Source: Spirochaetaceae bacterium
GTDB lineage: Bacteria > Spirochaetota > Spirochaetia > DSM-27196 > SLAA01
Assembly: GCA_003552185.1 (NCBI GenBank)
Contig: PUOW01000184.1
Location: 1 to 35,783, forward strand
Length of the DNA stretch: 35,783 bases
Direction: 5' to 3'
Shown: piece after piece, positions 26,978 to 35,622 of the stretch
Layout of the letters: each line of letters opens with the position of its first letter
Position numbering within the stretch: the stretch's first letter is position 1
Program-made: the position numbers and the translations under genes
The notes under the pieces: generated by a model
The model's database searches: none
What the model was told of the DNA's origin: nothing
The model's input: only the letters and a program-made list of their open reading frames with translations

Positions 26978-28516
26978 ATGACGAAGGTACTGATGCTCTG
27001 CTTTCTGTTTTCCGCCGCGGTGGCGGGAGGCTTGGAGGTAGACTCCGAAGAGCTTGCCCCGTATATAGACGCCCCGATTGAGTTCCAGAACTACGAGGGA
27101 CCGCACGAGGCCGTGCAAACTCGCGACGAGATTCTCGGTATCGGGTTATCCATTGGAGAGCAGTTCACCCCCGAGTTTGGGCAGTTCTCGTATTTCGGCG
27201 TGTACACCGTAATTCACGCCGTAGATCCTGAAACCCCCACCGGTCTTGATGCCGATATCATGTTGTTGTCGGAACAGGCCCGCGTCGATCACATCGATAA
27301 CTTTCGTTTGATCATCTCGGGGTACCTGCAGAGCGCCTACGACTATAACGAGGCCGATGCCGGACTTCTCGCGGAGTACGTTACGATCTACAACGCGGTG
27401 TTTCGCGGTGAACTCGAGTTCTTTGAAGAGCGCTACAAGCCGATCGTGTTCGAGCATCTCAGTGAAGACTCGGTAGGGCTCTCTACACTGTACTCCGATT
27501 GGCCCGGTGGCACCGAACTGGTGATCCCGCTCTCGGACGACGCCCGTCCGGGCGAGATTGATGCGGTCAGTCCGTATGCGTTGTTGGATGCGGAGGTACG
27601 CGAACAGCTTCGCACGCGAGAGGATCGCGGGATCGCGACGCGCAAGAGTATGGTTGAGTTTCTCGAGCGCGTAATCGAGGAGCGTATCGAGGAGTTGGAC
27701 CGTGAGGTTGCACGGCTGGAGCGCGATCGTGCTGAGTTGAGCGAGCGAGAGGACGAGCTCACCGAAGAGCTGAGAGACCTCGAAGACAGGCGGGAGATGG
27801 ACGAGTTGCGAGAACGCGACCTTGAACGGATCGCCGAGATAGAGGAAGAACTCGAGGAACTGACCGAGCGGGAGGTTGAGCTCGATGAGCGGGCCGAAGA
27901 GGTCGCGGAGCTCGAGGAAGAGGTCGAGGAGCTGACCGAGACCGTTCGCGAAGAGCGAGAAGCGATCGCGGACGACACGCGTGAGATGATGGAGATCGAG
28001 GAAGAGCTTGCCGCGTTGCCGGATGAGCCCGAGGAGCCCGAGGAGCCGGAACAGGCGTGGTTTATTATCAGCGAAAGCGCCGAGCGGGGCAGTTTGGTCC
28101 GCGTGGTCGCCGATACCGGTGAGCCTGCGGATGATCTCGATGAGTTCGGCCCGGTTTGGGGGCGCAGATTCGAGACGGTCGATCAGGATGCGGTCGTGAT
28201 CGCGGATAACGACGGCAGCACTCGGCTGTTGCGTGTGAGTCCCGATGATATGCAGGTTCTTGCGCGAAGCGATCACGAGGTTTCTCGCGAGAGCATGCTG
28301 GTGCTGCGCACCGATGAGAACCGGTTTTACGCGATTGTCCGGGCCGAGGGCGAGTGGTATCTCGGACGGTTCGATCGCGACCTGCAGTTGAGCACACGCT
28401 CGGCTGAGGCTGTGCGGCCCGACAGCGTGATTATGTTCGCCGGCAATAGAGTGTATGTGCAGGGGCGCGACGACCGCGTTCTTGCGCTCGACCGAGCAGA
28501 TTTGGAGCATTACTAG
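26978..28516 (+). CDS. P83/100-type antigen (Borrelia P83/100 family) secreted coiled-coil protein
   Basis: Signal peptide; N-terminal EVDSEELAPYIDAPIEFQNYEGPHEAVQTRDEILGIG, LRLIISGYLQSAYDYNEADAGLLAEYVTIYNAVFRGELEFF, SLTLYSDWPGGTELVIPL-like blocks match the remembered Borrelia P83/100 pattern (NYKGPYDS...EQIVGIG, LTGYLIKSFDYDRSSAELIAKVITIYNAVYRGDLDYY, GLSRVYSQWAGKTQIFIPL); central E/R-rich coiled coil; C-terminal beta-propeller-like region. Confidence 0.88.
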   Translation: MTKVLMLCFLFSAAVAGGLEVDSEELAPYIDAPIEFQNYEGPHEAVQTRDEILGIGLSIGEQFTPEFGQFSYFGVYTVIHAVDPETPTGLDADIMLLSEQARVDHIDNFRLIISGYLQSAYDYNEADAGLLAEYVTIYNAVFRGELEFFEERYKPIVFEHLSEDSVGLSTLYSDWPGGTELVIPLSDDARPGEIDAVSPYALLDAEVREQLRTREDRGIATRKSMVEFLERVIEERIEELDREVARLERDRAELSEREDELTEELRDLEDRREMDELRERDLERIAEIEEELEELTEREVELDERAEEVAELEEEVEELTETVREEREAIADDTREMMEIEEELAALPDEPEEPEEPEQAWFIISESAERGSLVRVVADTGEPADDLDEFGPVWGRRFETVDQDAVVIADNDGSTRLLRVSPDDMQVLARSDHEVSRESMLVLRTDENRFYAIVRAEGEWYLGRFDRDLQLSTRSAEAVRPDSVIMFAGNRVYVQGRDDRVLALDRADLEHY

Positions 28517-30087
28517 TGAATAGTTTTCGGGGCCGCACGATTCAGGTCGTCAACGATTTTTCGATCGACGAGCAGTTGTATCTCTACGAGCAAACAAGAA
28601 ACCTGAAGCGCGCGGCGCTGGAAGGTGGAAACCGGGTCGATTCGTATCGAGTCGGCGATCCGGAGCTCGGCGTGTACTTGATCTTTCTCGAGGACTCAAC
28701 GCGTACGCGCGAGTCGTTTCGAAACGCGGCGAAGTTTCATCGGGCTAAGGTGAACGAGTTCGGTCTTGCCGGGTCTTCGTTTGCGAAGAGCGAGAGCATT
28801 ACCGATACCGTGAAGATGTTGGCAGGCTACTCGTCGAACTCGGTTTTTATTATGCGGACGCCGCACGAGGGAACCTGCCGGTGGCTGGAGGACGCGGTCG
28901 GCGACTACTGCGAAAGCCACGGTATGCACCGGCCGGCTTTCATTAATGCCGGAGACGGGCGACACGAACATCCGACGCAGGAGTTCCTAGACGAGTTCAG
29001 TTTCCTTGAGGCGCTCGACTGGGACCGCTCGCATATTCACCTTGCGCTCGTGGGCGATCTCCTTCACGGGCGAACCGTTCACTCCAAGGTAAACGGGTTG
29101 CGACTGTTCGGCGAGGTGGAGGTTGATCTCGTTGCTCCGGCCGAGATCACGATGCCGGACCACTACAGCCGGCTTATGGAGAGTTACGGGTTTCGGATTC
29201 GGCGGTTCGCGTCGATCGAGGAGTACCTGTCTCAGCGCAAGGTCGCGCCGTTGTGGTACTTCACTCGCCTGCAACTTGAGCGTATGGGCGAGAAGCTCCG
29301 CGATCGTGCCTCCGCGCTGCGCGACGCGGTGACGTTTCGCCGCGAGTTCCTGCCTCGAGTACCGGAAGAGGTGCGTTTCTTTCACCCGCTGCCGCGCCAT
29401 CGCGAAACACCCGTGATCCCTTCATTCCTCGATCAACTCCCGCTAAACGCATGGGATCAACAGTCGGTAAACGGTTACTACACGCGTATCATCGAGATCG
29501 CGCTGCTCGCGGGGCAGCTGGGTTCCGATTTCAGCGGCGCGGTGCAGACGCGCCCGGTTTTCTCGGACGACTTTGTGGAAGAGCAGACGGGTCCGGCAGC
29601 GCGTCCGAAGGGAGAATACAAGGTCGGGATCAAGCCGGTTTCAAACGGTATCGTGATCGACCATATCGCGGTAGGGCAGAATCCTGAGTCGATTTGGAAT
29701 CAAGTCAACAAGATTCGACGCACCTTGGGGCTCAACTGTGTGAGCTCGCACGGGGTGTTTGCTTCGGAACAGACCGGGCGGTACAAAGGTCTGATCTCGC
29801 TCCCGGATGTGACGGAGTTCGATGAACGGCTGATCAAGATGCTCGGGGCGATCTCGCCCGGCTGCACGCTGAATCTGATCACCAACGAACAGGTTCAACG
29901 AAAATATCGACTCCGGATGCCGCCGCGCGTCTACAACCTTGCCGAGATCCGTTGCAAAAACCCGGGCTGCATCTCGCACCCGCAGTACGCTGAGCCGGTG
30001 GTGGTCGAGTTCTACCGCTCCAGCGAGGAAGACTTCGTCTGCCGTTACTGTGAGACGCCTCACACCTTTAGCGAGATCTGGAGTTAG
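28516..30087 (+). CDS. pyrBI: Aspartate carbamoyltransferase, fused catalytic and regulatory chains (PyrBI)
   Basis: LEDSTRTRESFRNAAKFH, EHPTQEFLDEF, FFHPLPRH (catalytic) followed by PyrI-like VGIKPVSNGIVIDHIAVGQ and Zn motif CKNPGC...CRYCE. Confidence 0.95.
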   Translation: MNSFRGRTIQVVNDFSIDEQLYLYEQTRNLKRAALEGGNRVDSYRVGDPELGVYLIFLEDSTRTRESFRNAAKFHRAKVNEFGLAGSSFAKSESITDTVKMLAGYSSNSVFIMRTPHEGTCRWLEDAVGDYCESHGMHRPAFINAGDGRHEHPTQEFLDEFSFLEALDWDRSHIHLALVGDLLHGRTVHSKVNGLRLFGEVEVDLVAPAEITMPDHYSRLMESYGFRIRRFASIEEYLSQRKVAPLWYFTRLQLERMGEKLRDRASALRDAVTFRREFLPRVPEEVRFFHPLPRHRETPVIPSFLDQLPLNAWDQQSVNGYYTRIIEIALLAGQLGSDFSGAVQTRPVFSDDFVEEQTGPAARPKGEYKVGIKPVSNGIVIDHIAVGQNPESIWNQVNKIRRTLGLNCVSSHGVFASEQTGRYKGLISLPDVTEFDERLIKMLGAISPGCTLNLITNEQVQRKYRLRMPPRVYNLAEIRCKNPGCISHPQYAEPVVVEFYRSSEEDFVCRYCETPHTFSEIWS

Positions 30088-30111
30088 CGCGCGACCGCGT
30101 GGCTGCGGATA

Positions 30112-30160
30112 GCGGGCCGGTGGAGCGGGCCGGTGGAGCGGGTGGGCCGGTGGGCCGGTG
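30112..30160. repeat. G-rich tandem repeat
   Basis: GCGGGCCGGTGGA repeated twice, followed by (GGTGGGCC)-like units, between pyrBI and the ParB-like gene. Confidence 0.75.
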
Positions 30161-30181
30161 CTTGGCGAGTGCCCCGATGGT

Positions 30182-30571
30182 CTATGTTCGACCAAATAGC
30201 CGCTTGAGAAACGCGAGCAACGCGAGCCAGATGCGCCGAAAAAAACCGGGGTTCTTGAGCTTGTCGAGCCGGAGGTAAGCCTCGGCGAGTTCGTCGGTGC
30301 TGAGATTTTTGCGCTGCGTGTTTTCCTCGATCTCCATCTCGAGCTGGGCCGACTCGTCGCTCTGATCCACGATCCGTACCGAGATCGTGTTCCAACCGAG
30401 TTCTTTCGCGGCCTCAAGTCGTCGGTGACCGGCAATCAGCACGTTGTCCGGGGTAATCGCGACCGGGTTGAGGAGCCCATGCTGCCGCAGACTCTCCTTG
30501 AGCGAGGAGAGGTCGCCGAGATCATGACGTACGCGCTTTCTAAGCGTGATGCTGTCTATCCGTACCTGCAC
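30182..30571 (-). CDS. Minimal ParB/Srx-fold domain protein lacking the HTH region, with C-terminal amphipathic helix
   Basis: LGDLSSLKESLRQHGLLNPVAITPDNVLIAGHRRLEAAKELGWNTISVRIV (ParB boxes I/II), EIEENTQRKNLSTDELAEAYLRL (box III), then NPGFFRRIWLALLAFLKRLFGRT. Confidence 0.85.
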   Translation of the reverse strand: MQVRIDSITLRKRVRHDLGDLSSLKESLRQHGLLNPVAITPDNVLIAGHRRLEAAKELGWNTISVRIVDQSDESAQLEMEIEENTQRKNLSTDELAEAYLRLDKLKNPGFFRRIWLALLAFLKRLFGRT

Positions 30572-30598
30572 GCAATCACCCTTCCGTCGAAGCGAGGT

Positions 30599-33226
30599 TT
30601 AGTCCAGCAAGGGATTGCCTTGCGAATCGGACGGATCCTCTAAGCTCGGTTCGTCGAGCCGAAACCTGCTCTCGTCGTCGTTCTCGGTGCGCTCCTCACG
30701 CGTAGTTCGGCGGCTGTCGAGATCAAGATCGAGCTCCAGCTCGTCGTTCAGGCGCGAACCGGCTCGGTCTATGTTCAAATCGAGGTCCATCTCGAGATCG
30801 AAGCGTACATCTAAGCTGCGCCCGAGCGAATAGCTCCCGGAGTCAACCGTTCTACGAAGTCGGTCGACCAAACGGGTGGTCTGCTCGCGCTGAAACTCTT
30901 CCATGCGGTCGTACTCGCGCGGCTCGGTGCCGGCCAAGAACAACTCTTCACGAGTGGAACCGGTGTAGTTCTCGGGCGGCAGTAAGCCGGAGCGCGTGCT
31001 CACCTCAACCTCGGTAATTCCGCTCGAGGGGCGCTCGAACTCCACCGGTTCGTGATCTTGGTGAATGGCTCGCATCATGCGACCCCAGACCGGCCCGGCC
31101 GTAATTGCGCCGGTTTGGTCGACGCCGAGTGAGTTTCCGCCCCCTCGGTCGAACCCGAACCATACCGCGGTTGTGTAATACGGCGAGTAGCCGACCGTCC
31201 AGGCGTCGGCCCAGTTTTGCGTGGTGCCGGTTTTGCCCGCCATCGGAATGTCGTCGAAGCCGCCGGCCATCGCGCGCGCGTAGCGCAGCGTGCCGTCGGT
31301 GACCGCCGATTTCAACATATCGGTGATAATATACGCAGTTTGAGGAGACACCACCTGCAACTCGTCGCCGCGCCGGCGTCGGCTTTCGCGAACCTCGCGC
31401 TCGTGCTCGAGCACTATCTGACCTTGCCTGTCTTCAATGTAGCGAACCGAGATCGGTTCGACCGCTTGGCCTTCGTTCGCGAAGGTGGAGAACGCGCGTG
31501 CCATCTCAAGCGGCGATACCGAAGCTACGCCGAGGCCTACCGGATAGCGTCGGACAAGGTTGCGATTTACCATCTCGCGCTCGGGGATGCCGAGCAAGCC
31601 GGCCGCGGTGTTGAGCGCATCGGTGAACCCTACGCGTTCGAGCACACGCAGCGACGGCACGTTCATTGAGGTTGCGAGCGCGCGTCGAGCCAGCACCGGG
31701 CCGTGCCATTCGCCTCGGAAGTTTGCCGGGGTGTATGGTGAGCCGTCGTCGTTCCAGAAAACCACCGGGGAGTCGTAGATCATGGTTGCAGGCGTGATCG
31801 CCCGGTTCTCGATCGCGGCTGCGTAATAGAGCGGTTTGAAGGCCGATCCCGGCAACAGCCGCGCGTCTACCGCGCGGTTGAACTGGTTGCGCGACTCGAA
31901 CTGGGCGCCGCCTACCATCGCCTTGATATGGCCGGTACGGTTCTCGATGGTTACGAGCGCTCCCTCCACCTGCGAGCGTTGCAGATGGCGCTCTTGCGCG
32001 GCGTAGCCGACCCGCCCGGCGTGGCGAATGCCGTCGTTGTCGCCGGGTGAAAACATGAGCGATACCATGTCGAGTACCGGGTTGAGGCTTTCCTGATAGT
32101 ATTCGCGGGCGCGACGGCGTTGCGCGGCATCACCGACGCGGATGCTGTCGATATCGAACGCGAGCGAGAGCATCTCGACAACCGGCACGAGCTCGTCGCC
32201 GTACTCTACGCGTTGCTCACGGCTTTCTTGGTACGCGGCGTTGGCTCGCGAAATTCCTTGACTCATGAGCCGGTCGGCGTGAGCCTGAAAATCGAGGTCG
32301 AGGGTGGTGTGCACCACGAAGCCCTCGCGGTTGATGTCCATCGCACCGAGCAGAAGCTCGTTCTCGAGCCGGTAGCGCACATGCTCGCTGAAGTAGGGAG
32401 CGCGGTCGTCGCGATCGAAGAACGCGGTGGAGCTACTTGCACGCGTGAAGTCGTAATCGTTCCAGTACTGCGTGAACGATAGGTCCACCTCTTCCTGCGT
32501 GGCGTAGCCGTGCTCTACCATGCGGTTGAGGATAACCCGCTGCATACGGCGTGCTTCATTGGGACGCCTGATGGGCGAGTACATCGAGGGGTTCGCGAGC
32601 TGTATTACCAGCATCGCGGACTCGGCGACGCTGAGCTCGGCGGCCGAGTGCCCGAAGTAATAGCGGGAGGCGGCTTCGACGCCGTAGGTTCCGTGCCCAA
32701 AGAACATCGTGTTGAGATACTGTTCTAGGATCTCGTACTTTGTGAGGCTGCGCTCGAGCTGCAGCGCCCACCACAACTCGCGAAGCTTCCGTGCGATCGA
32801 GAACTCTTGCCGATCGGCGTAGAGGTGCCCTGCGAGCTGCTGCGACAGCGTGCTGCCTCCCGAGACATAGCGGCCGGTTACCAGGTTCCATGCCGCCCGA
32901 ACCGTGCCGCGAATACTGAAACCACGGTGCTCGAAAAAGGTTTGGTCTTCGCGTGTGATTAGCGCATAGATGAGATGGTTCGGCAGCTCGTCTATCGTGA
33001 CGAGCGTGCGGTTTTCTTCCGCGAAGAACTCGGTTATCAGCCTGCCACGGCTGTCGAGCAGCTGCGACGGAAGCGCAGTGTGGTCGCGCGGACCGGAGGT
33101 GATACCGGCTGCATTATGGATAGACGCCAACGCCATGCCGGTAGCGGTGCCTACTACGACCGCCACCACTACCACGGCAACGACTAGAATCGTTAAAACG
33201 ATTCGGCGCTTTTGTGTAAGGATCAT
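30599..33226 (-). CDS. Class A penicillin-binding protein (glycosyltransferase/transpeptidase)
   Basis: N-terminal TM; GT51 EDQTFFEHRGFSIRGTVRAAWNLVTGRYVSGGSTLSQQLA, YLNTMFFGHGTYGVEAASRYYFG; transpeptidase GSAFKPLYYAAA (SxxK), SMN, KTGTTQNWADAW. Confidence 0.94.
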   Translation of the reverse strand: MILTQKRRIVLTILVVAVVVVAVVVGTATGMALASIHNAAGITSGPRDHTALPSQLLDSRGRLITEFFAEENRTLVTIDELPNHLIYALITREDQTFFEHRGFSIRGTVRAAWNLVTGRYVSGGSTLSQQLAGHLYADRQEFSIARKLRELWWALQLERSLTKYEILEQYLNTMFFGHGTYGVEAASRYYFGHSAAELSVAESAMLVIQLANPSMYSPIRRPNEARRMQRVILNRMVEHGYATQEEVDLSFTQYWNDYDFTRASSSTAFFDRDDRAPYFSEHVRYRLENELLLGAMDINREGFVVHTTLDLDFQAHADRLMSQGISRANAAYQESREQRVEYGDELVPVVEMLSLAFDIDSIRVGDAAQRRRAREYYQESLNPVLDMVSLMFSPGDNDGIRHAGRVGYAAQERHLQRSQVEGALVTIENRTGHIKAMVGGAQFESRNQFNRAVDARLLPGSAFKPLYYAAAIENRAITPATMIYDSPVVFWNDDGSPYTPANFRGEWHGPVLARRALATSMNVPSLRVLERVGFTDALNTAAGLLGIPEREMVNRNLVRRYPVGLGVASVSPLEMARAFSTFANEGQAVEPISVRYIEDRQGQIVLEHEREVRESRRRRGDELQVVSPQTAYIITDMLKSAVTDGTLRYARAMAGGFDDIPMAGKTGTTQNWADAWTVGYSPYYTTAVWFGFDRGGGNSLGVDQTGAITAGPVWGRMMRAIHQDHEPVEFERPSSGITEVEVSTRSGLLPPENYTGSTREELFLAGTEPREYDRMEEFQREQTTRLVDRLRRTVDSGSYSLGRSLDVRFDLEMDLDLNIDRAGSRLNDELELDLDLDSRRTTREERTENDDESRFRLDEPSLEDPSDSQGNPLLD

Positions 33227-33321
33227 ACAGGATTAGGGTACGGAAGGGGGAGGGTTTTGTCAAGCATTCGGCTGGGCTCCCCGGGCGGTCGGAAGCAGCG
33301 CGACCGCAAGCAATCGAAGAA

Positions 33322-33348
33322 ATAACACTCGCCTGTGGCGAGAGTTAT
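33322..33348 (-). terminator. Hairpin, possible second minus-strand terminator
   Basis: ATAACACTCGCC-TGT-GGCGAGAGTTAT (one mismatch); on the minus strand followed by a short pyrimidine-rich TTTCTT. Confidence 0.4.
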
Positions 33349-33456
33349 CGAATCGGGCACCCGACGCGTCACCGTTTCAGCGCGTCCGTTCGCCGGCCTG
33401 TGCGCCGCCCGCGCACGGGCCGCAACGCAGGACCGGTGCGCCCTGCCGGGCGCACC

Positions 33457-33486
33457 AAAAAAAAGACCGGTTCTTGCGAACCGGTC
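33457..33486 (-). terminator. Rho-independent terminator of the M23/PEGA minus-strand operon
   Basis: Minus-strand GACCGGTTC-GCAA-GAACCGGTC followed by T8. Confidence 0.85.
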
Positions 33487-33580
33487 AACCATTAAGGTAT
33501 CGGCGTAAAACATAGTGAACTGGGAGGGGAACTACGTTGAACAACCGACACACTCATTATCGTCTCGCGACGAGATTGCT

Positions 33581-34606
33581 TTAGTCTTCATCTATAAGTA
33601 TATCAAGAGAAAGCGAAATTTTGTAGTCCCGCTGTGCTTCTACGGTGAGAGATCTACTGATCGTGTACTCACCGAAGCGAAACAAAACGGTGTATGTGCC
33701 GGGTGTCACGGTCAACTCTTGATCGAGCCGTTCTACGCGCTCGCCGTTGAGGAACATCTCGACGCCGATCGGTGCGTCTATCACGACCGTGGCGGTCTCC
33801 TCTTCGAGGGTAAGATGCACGGTTCGGACGCTACCGCGCTCGAGCCCGAAGGTCTCGGAGCGATCGACGTAGCGCTCACCGGTGAGCTGTACCCGGTGCA
33901 GGCCGGCCGGTAGCACGAGCTCTTCCGAAAGACTCGAGAGCCGCCGGTCTCCGATCGTGAGCTCGATCTCGTCGAGAATCTCGTCGACGTGTTCCTCGTC
34001 CTGATCGAGTCGTTCTCCGTCGGGCCCCACAAGCACCACCCGCGCCGCGCCTTCTTCACGGAACACGGCGCGCAGTTTTACCGGGAAGCGGGTCTCACGC
34101 ACGCCTTCCGGGAGGCCCTTCATCACCGGACGAATCGAGAGCGCAACCGGAAGATCGTCGGAGGTAACTCGACGTCCGGCCTTCAGCGAATCGGCGGAGG
34201 CGCGCATGCCGTGATCCGGATGCATCGGCAGCAACACAAACACGCGTCTTCCGCGAGGAAGCGTTTCAAACAGGATCCGTTCCCCGTGTACTCGTGCGTG
34301 TTCGCGGTCTTGCGTTGTCTCGGCGGCCGCGATCATATAGATGGCGAAACTCCCCGCGTAAGGCCGTACCGCTTCGGGAATCTCGATCTCGAGTTCAATT
34401 CCGTCAAGAAAGCGTGAATGGCGTTCTACATCGAGCCGCCCGATCTCACCGGTGTGCAACGAGAACTCTACGGTCTGCTCCGAGTCGGTGGGGAGGGCGG
34501 CCGGTTCAACCCACGGGCCGCGAAGCGTTTCGTGAGCCGATGCGAGTGACGCACATGCGCCGAGAGTTACGAGAAGCAACAGTGTTTGTAGAACGGATCG
34601 TCTCAT
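33581..34606 (-). CDS. Secreted protein with C-terminal PEGA-like domain
   Basis: Signal peptide MRRSVLQTLLLLVTLGACASLASA; C-terminal VVIDAPIGVEMFLNGERVERLDQELTVTPGTYTVLFRFGEYTISRSLTV is PEGA-like. Confidence 0.7.
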   Translation of the reverse strand: MRRSVLQTLLLLVTLGACASLASAHETLRGPWVEPAALPTDSEQTVEFSLHTGEIGRLDVERHSRFLDGIELEIEIPEAVRPYAGSFAIYMIAAAETTQDREHARVHGERILFETLPRGRRVFVLLPMHPDHGMRASADSLKAGRRVTSDDLPVALSIRPVMKGLPEGVRETRFPVKLRAVFREEGAARVVLVGPDGERLDQDEEHVDEILDEIELTIGDRRLSSLSEELVLPAGLHRVQLTGERYVDRSETFGLERGSVRTVHLTLEEETATVVIDAPIGVEMFLNGERVERLDQELTVTPGTYTVLFRFGEYTISRSLTVEAQRDYKISLSLDILIDED

Positions 34607-35622
34607 CGGCTGGTTCCCGGTAGTAACTGAAACGGGTCGCGCGGCCTTCCGTGCAGCCGAACCTCGAAATGAAGGTGCGGACCGGTGCTGAGGCCGCTAC
34701 TGCCGACCTTTCCTATCATCATACCGGAAGATATGCGCTCGTTCAACTGCACCTCGATCGAGTCCAGATGGCCGTAGAGCGTTTCGTATCCGTTGGAGTG
34801 TTCGAGCAAGACGTAGCGGCCGTAGATCGCACTTCGACCGGCCTCCACAACCCGCCCGGATGCAGCTGCATAAACCGGCGTTCCCCGCGGCGCTCCGAGA
34901 TCTACACCGGCGTGAAAGCTGTTGCCGCCGGTGAACGGGTTGCGTCGAAAGCCGAACCCGGAGGTGAGGCGCATATGCTCAACCGGAGGCCGAAACAGTA
35001 CGCTTAGAAACGCGCGCCGTTCGTCGGGGGTGAAGTCCTCGCCCGGGTAGAACGCGAACTCTTTGGTGTTGTGCTCACGCGCGAGGCGGACCGTGACCGG
35101 GTTCGCCTCGTCGAGGTCTTCCTCGGCTCGGTCGCTAAGCATAACCTCCAAAGACGACTCCGCCTCGCTGGGAACGAAAAGACCGGGAATACTCGGGACA
35201 AGAATGGTGTCGATATCCTTCGGCAGTTGAGCCCCTTCGATGCGATTCAGCGTCGCGAGCGAGCTGTAGGGAATCGAGAAGCGTGAGGCCAGAGAAATCA
35301 AGGTGTCGCTCGAGTCGGGGCGATAGCGGTAGAGCATGAGGTGAGGTGGATCGGCTCCCTGCCGGTGCGCGCGATAGAAGCGTGAGACGCTGTCTTGATG
35401 CTGCTGAAACAACGGGTCTCGCGTGCTGAGGTCTTCTATGAGCGGATACTCAAGACCGGATAACGGAACCGCCGCTCCCATACACGACAGCAACGCCGCA
35501 CATATTCGCAGGCCGGTCGTTACTCGAGCGACCCGAGCGCGTGCGATCCGCGAACTGCGTAAAGCTCGCCGGCGGATCACGGCGGAGTTGCTCGACTTTC
35601 TTGCGGTGTCTCCCAGCTTCAT
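34603..35622 (-). CDS. LysM-containing M23-family metallopeptidase
   Basis: LysM-like YRYRPDSSDTLISLASRFSIPYSSLATLNRI; M23 LTSGFGFRRNPFTGGNSFHAGVDLGAPRGTPVYAAASGRVVEAG...GPHLHFEVRLHGRPRDP. Start chosen at MKLGDTARK because it overlaps (ATGA) the stop of the upstream partial gene; ORF track start is 35682. Confidence 0.9.
   Translation of the reverse strand: MKLGDTARKSSNSAVIRRRALRSSRIARARVARVTTGLRICAALLSCMGAAVPLSGLEYPLIEDLSTRDPLFQQHQDSVSRFYRAHRQGADPPHLMLYRYRPDSSDTLISLASRFSIPYSSLATLNRIEGAQLPKDIDTILVPSIPGLFVPSEAESSLEVMLSDRAEEDLDEANPVTVRLAREHNTKEFAFYPGEDFTPDERRAFLSVLFRPPVEHMRLTSGFGFRRNPFTGGNSFHAGVDLGAPRGTPVYAAASGRVVEAGRSAIYGRYVLLEHSNGYETLYGHLDSIEVQLNERISSGMMIGKVGSSGLSTGPHLHFEVRLHGRPRDPFQLLPGTSR

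Noticed and set aside
27146-28510. 454-aa minus-strand ORF antisense to the P83/100-like gene
   Set aside because: Mirror ORF of a codon-biased gene; the sense strand has signal peptide, promoter and family-level similarity.
33223-33513. 96-aa minus-strand ORF across the hairpin region
   Set aside because: Runs through a canonical terminator and two further hairpins; no start context or domain.
33537-33584. Plus-strand 15-codon sORF (TTG AAC AAC CGA ... CTT TAG) with a GGGAGGGG Shine-Dalgarno-like sequence
   Set aside because: No convincing plus-strand promoter, and it runs into the 3' end of the opposite gene; too short to support from sequence alone.
33515-33913. 132-aa plus-strand ORF
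   Set aside because: Mostly antisense to the PEGA-like gene with no recognisable domain.
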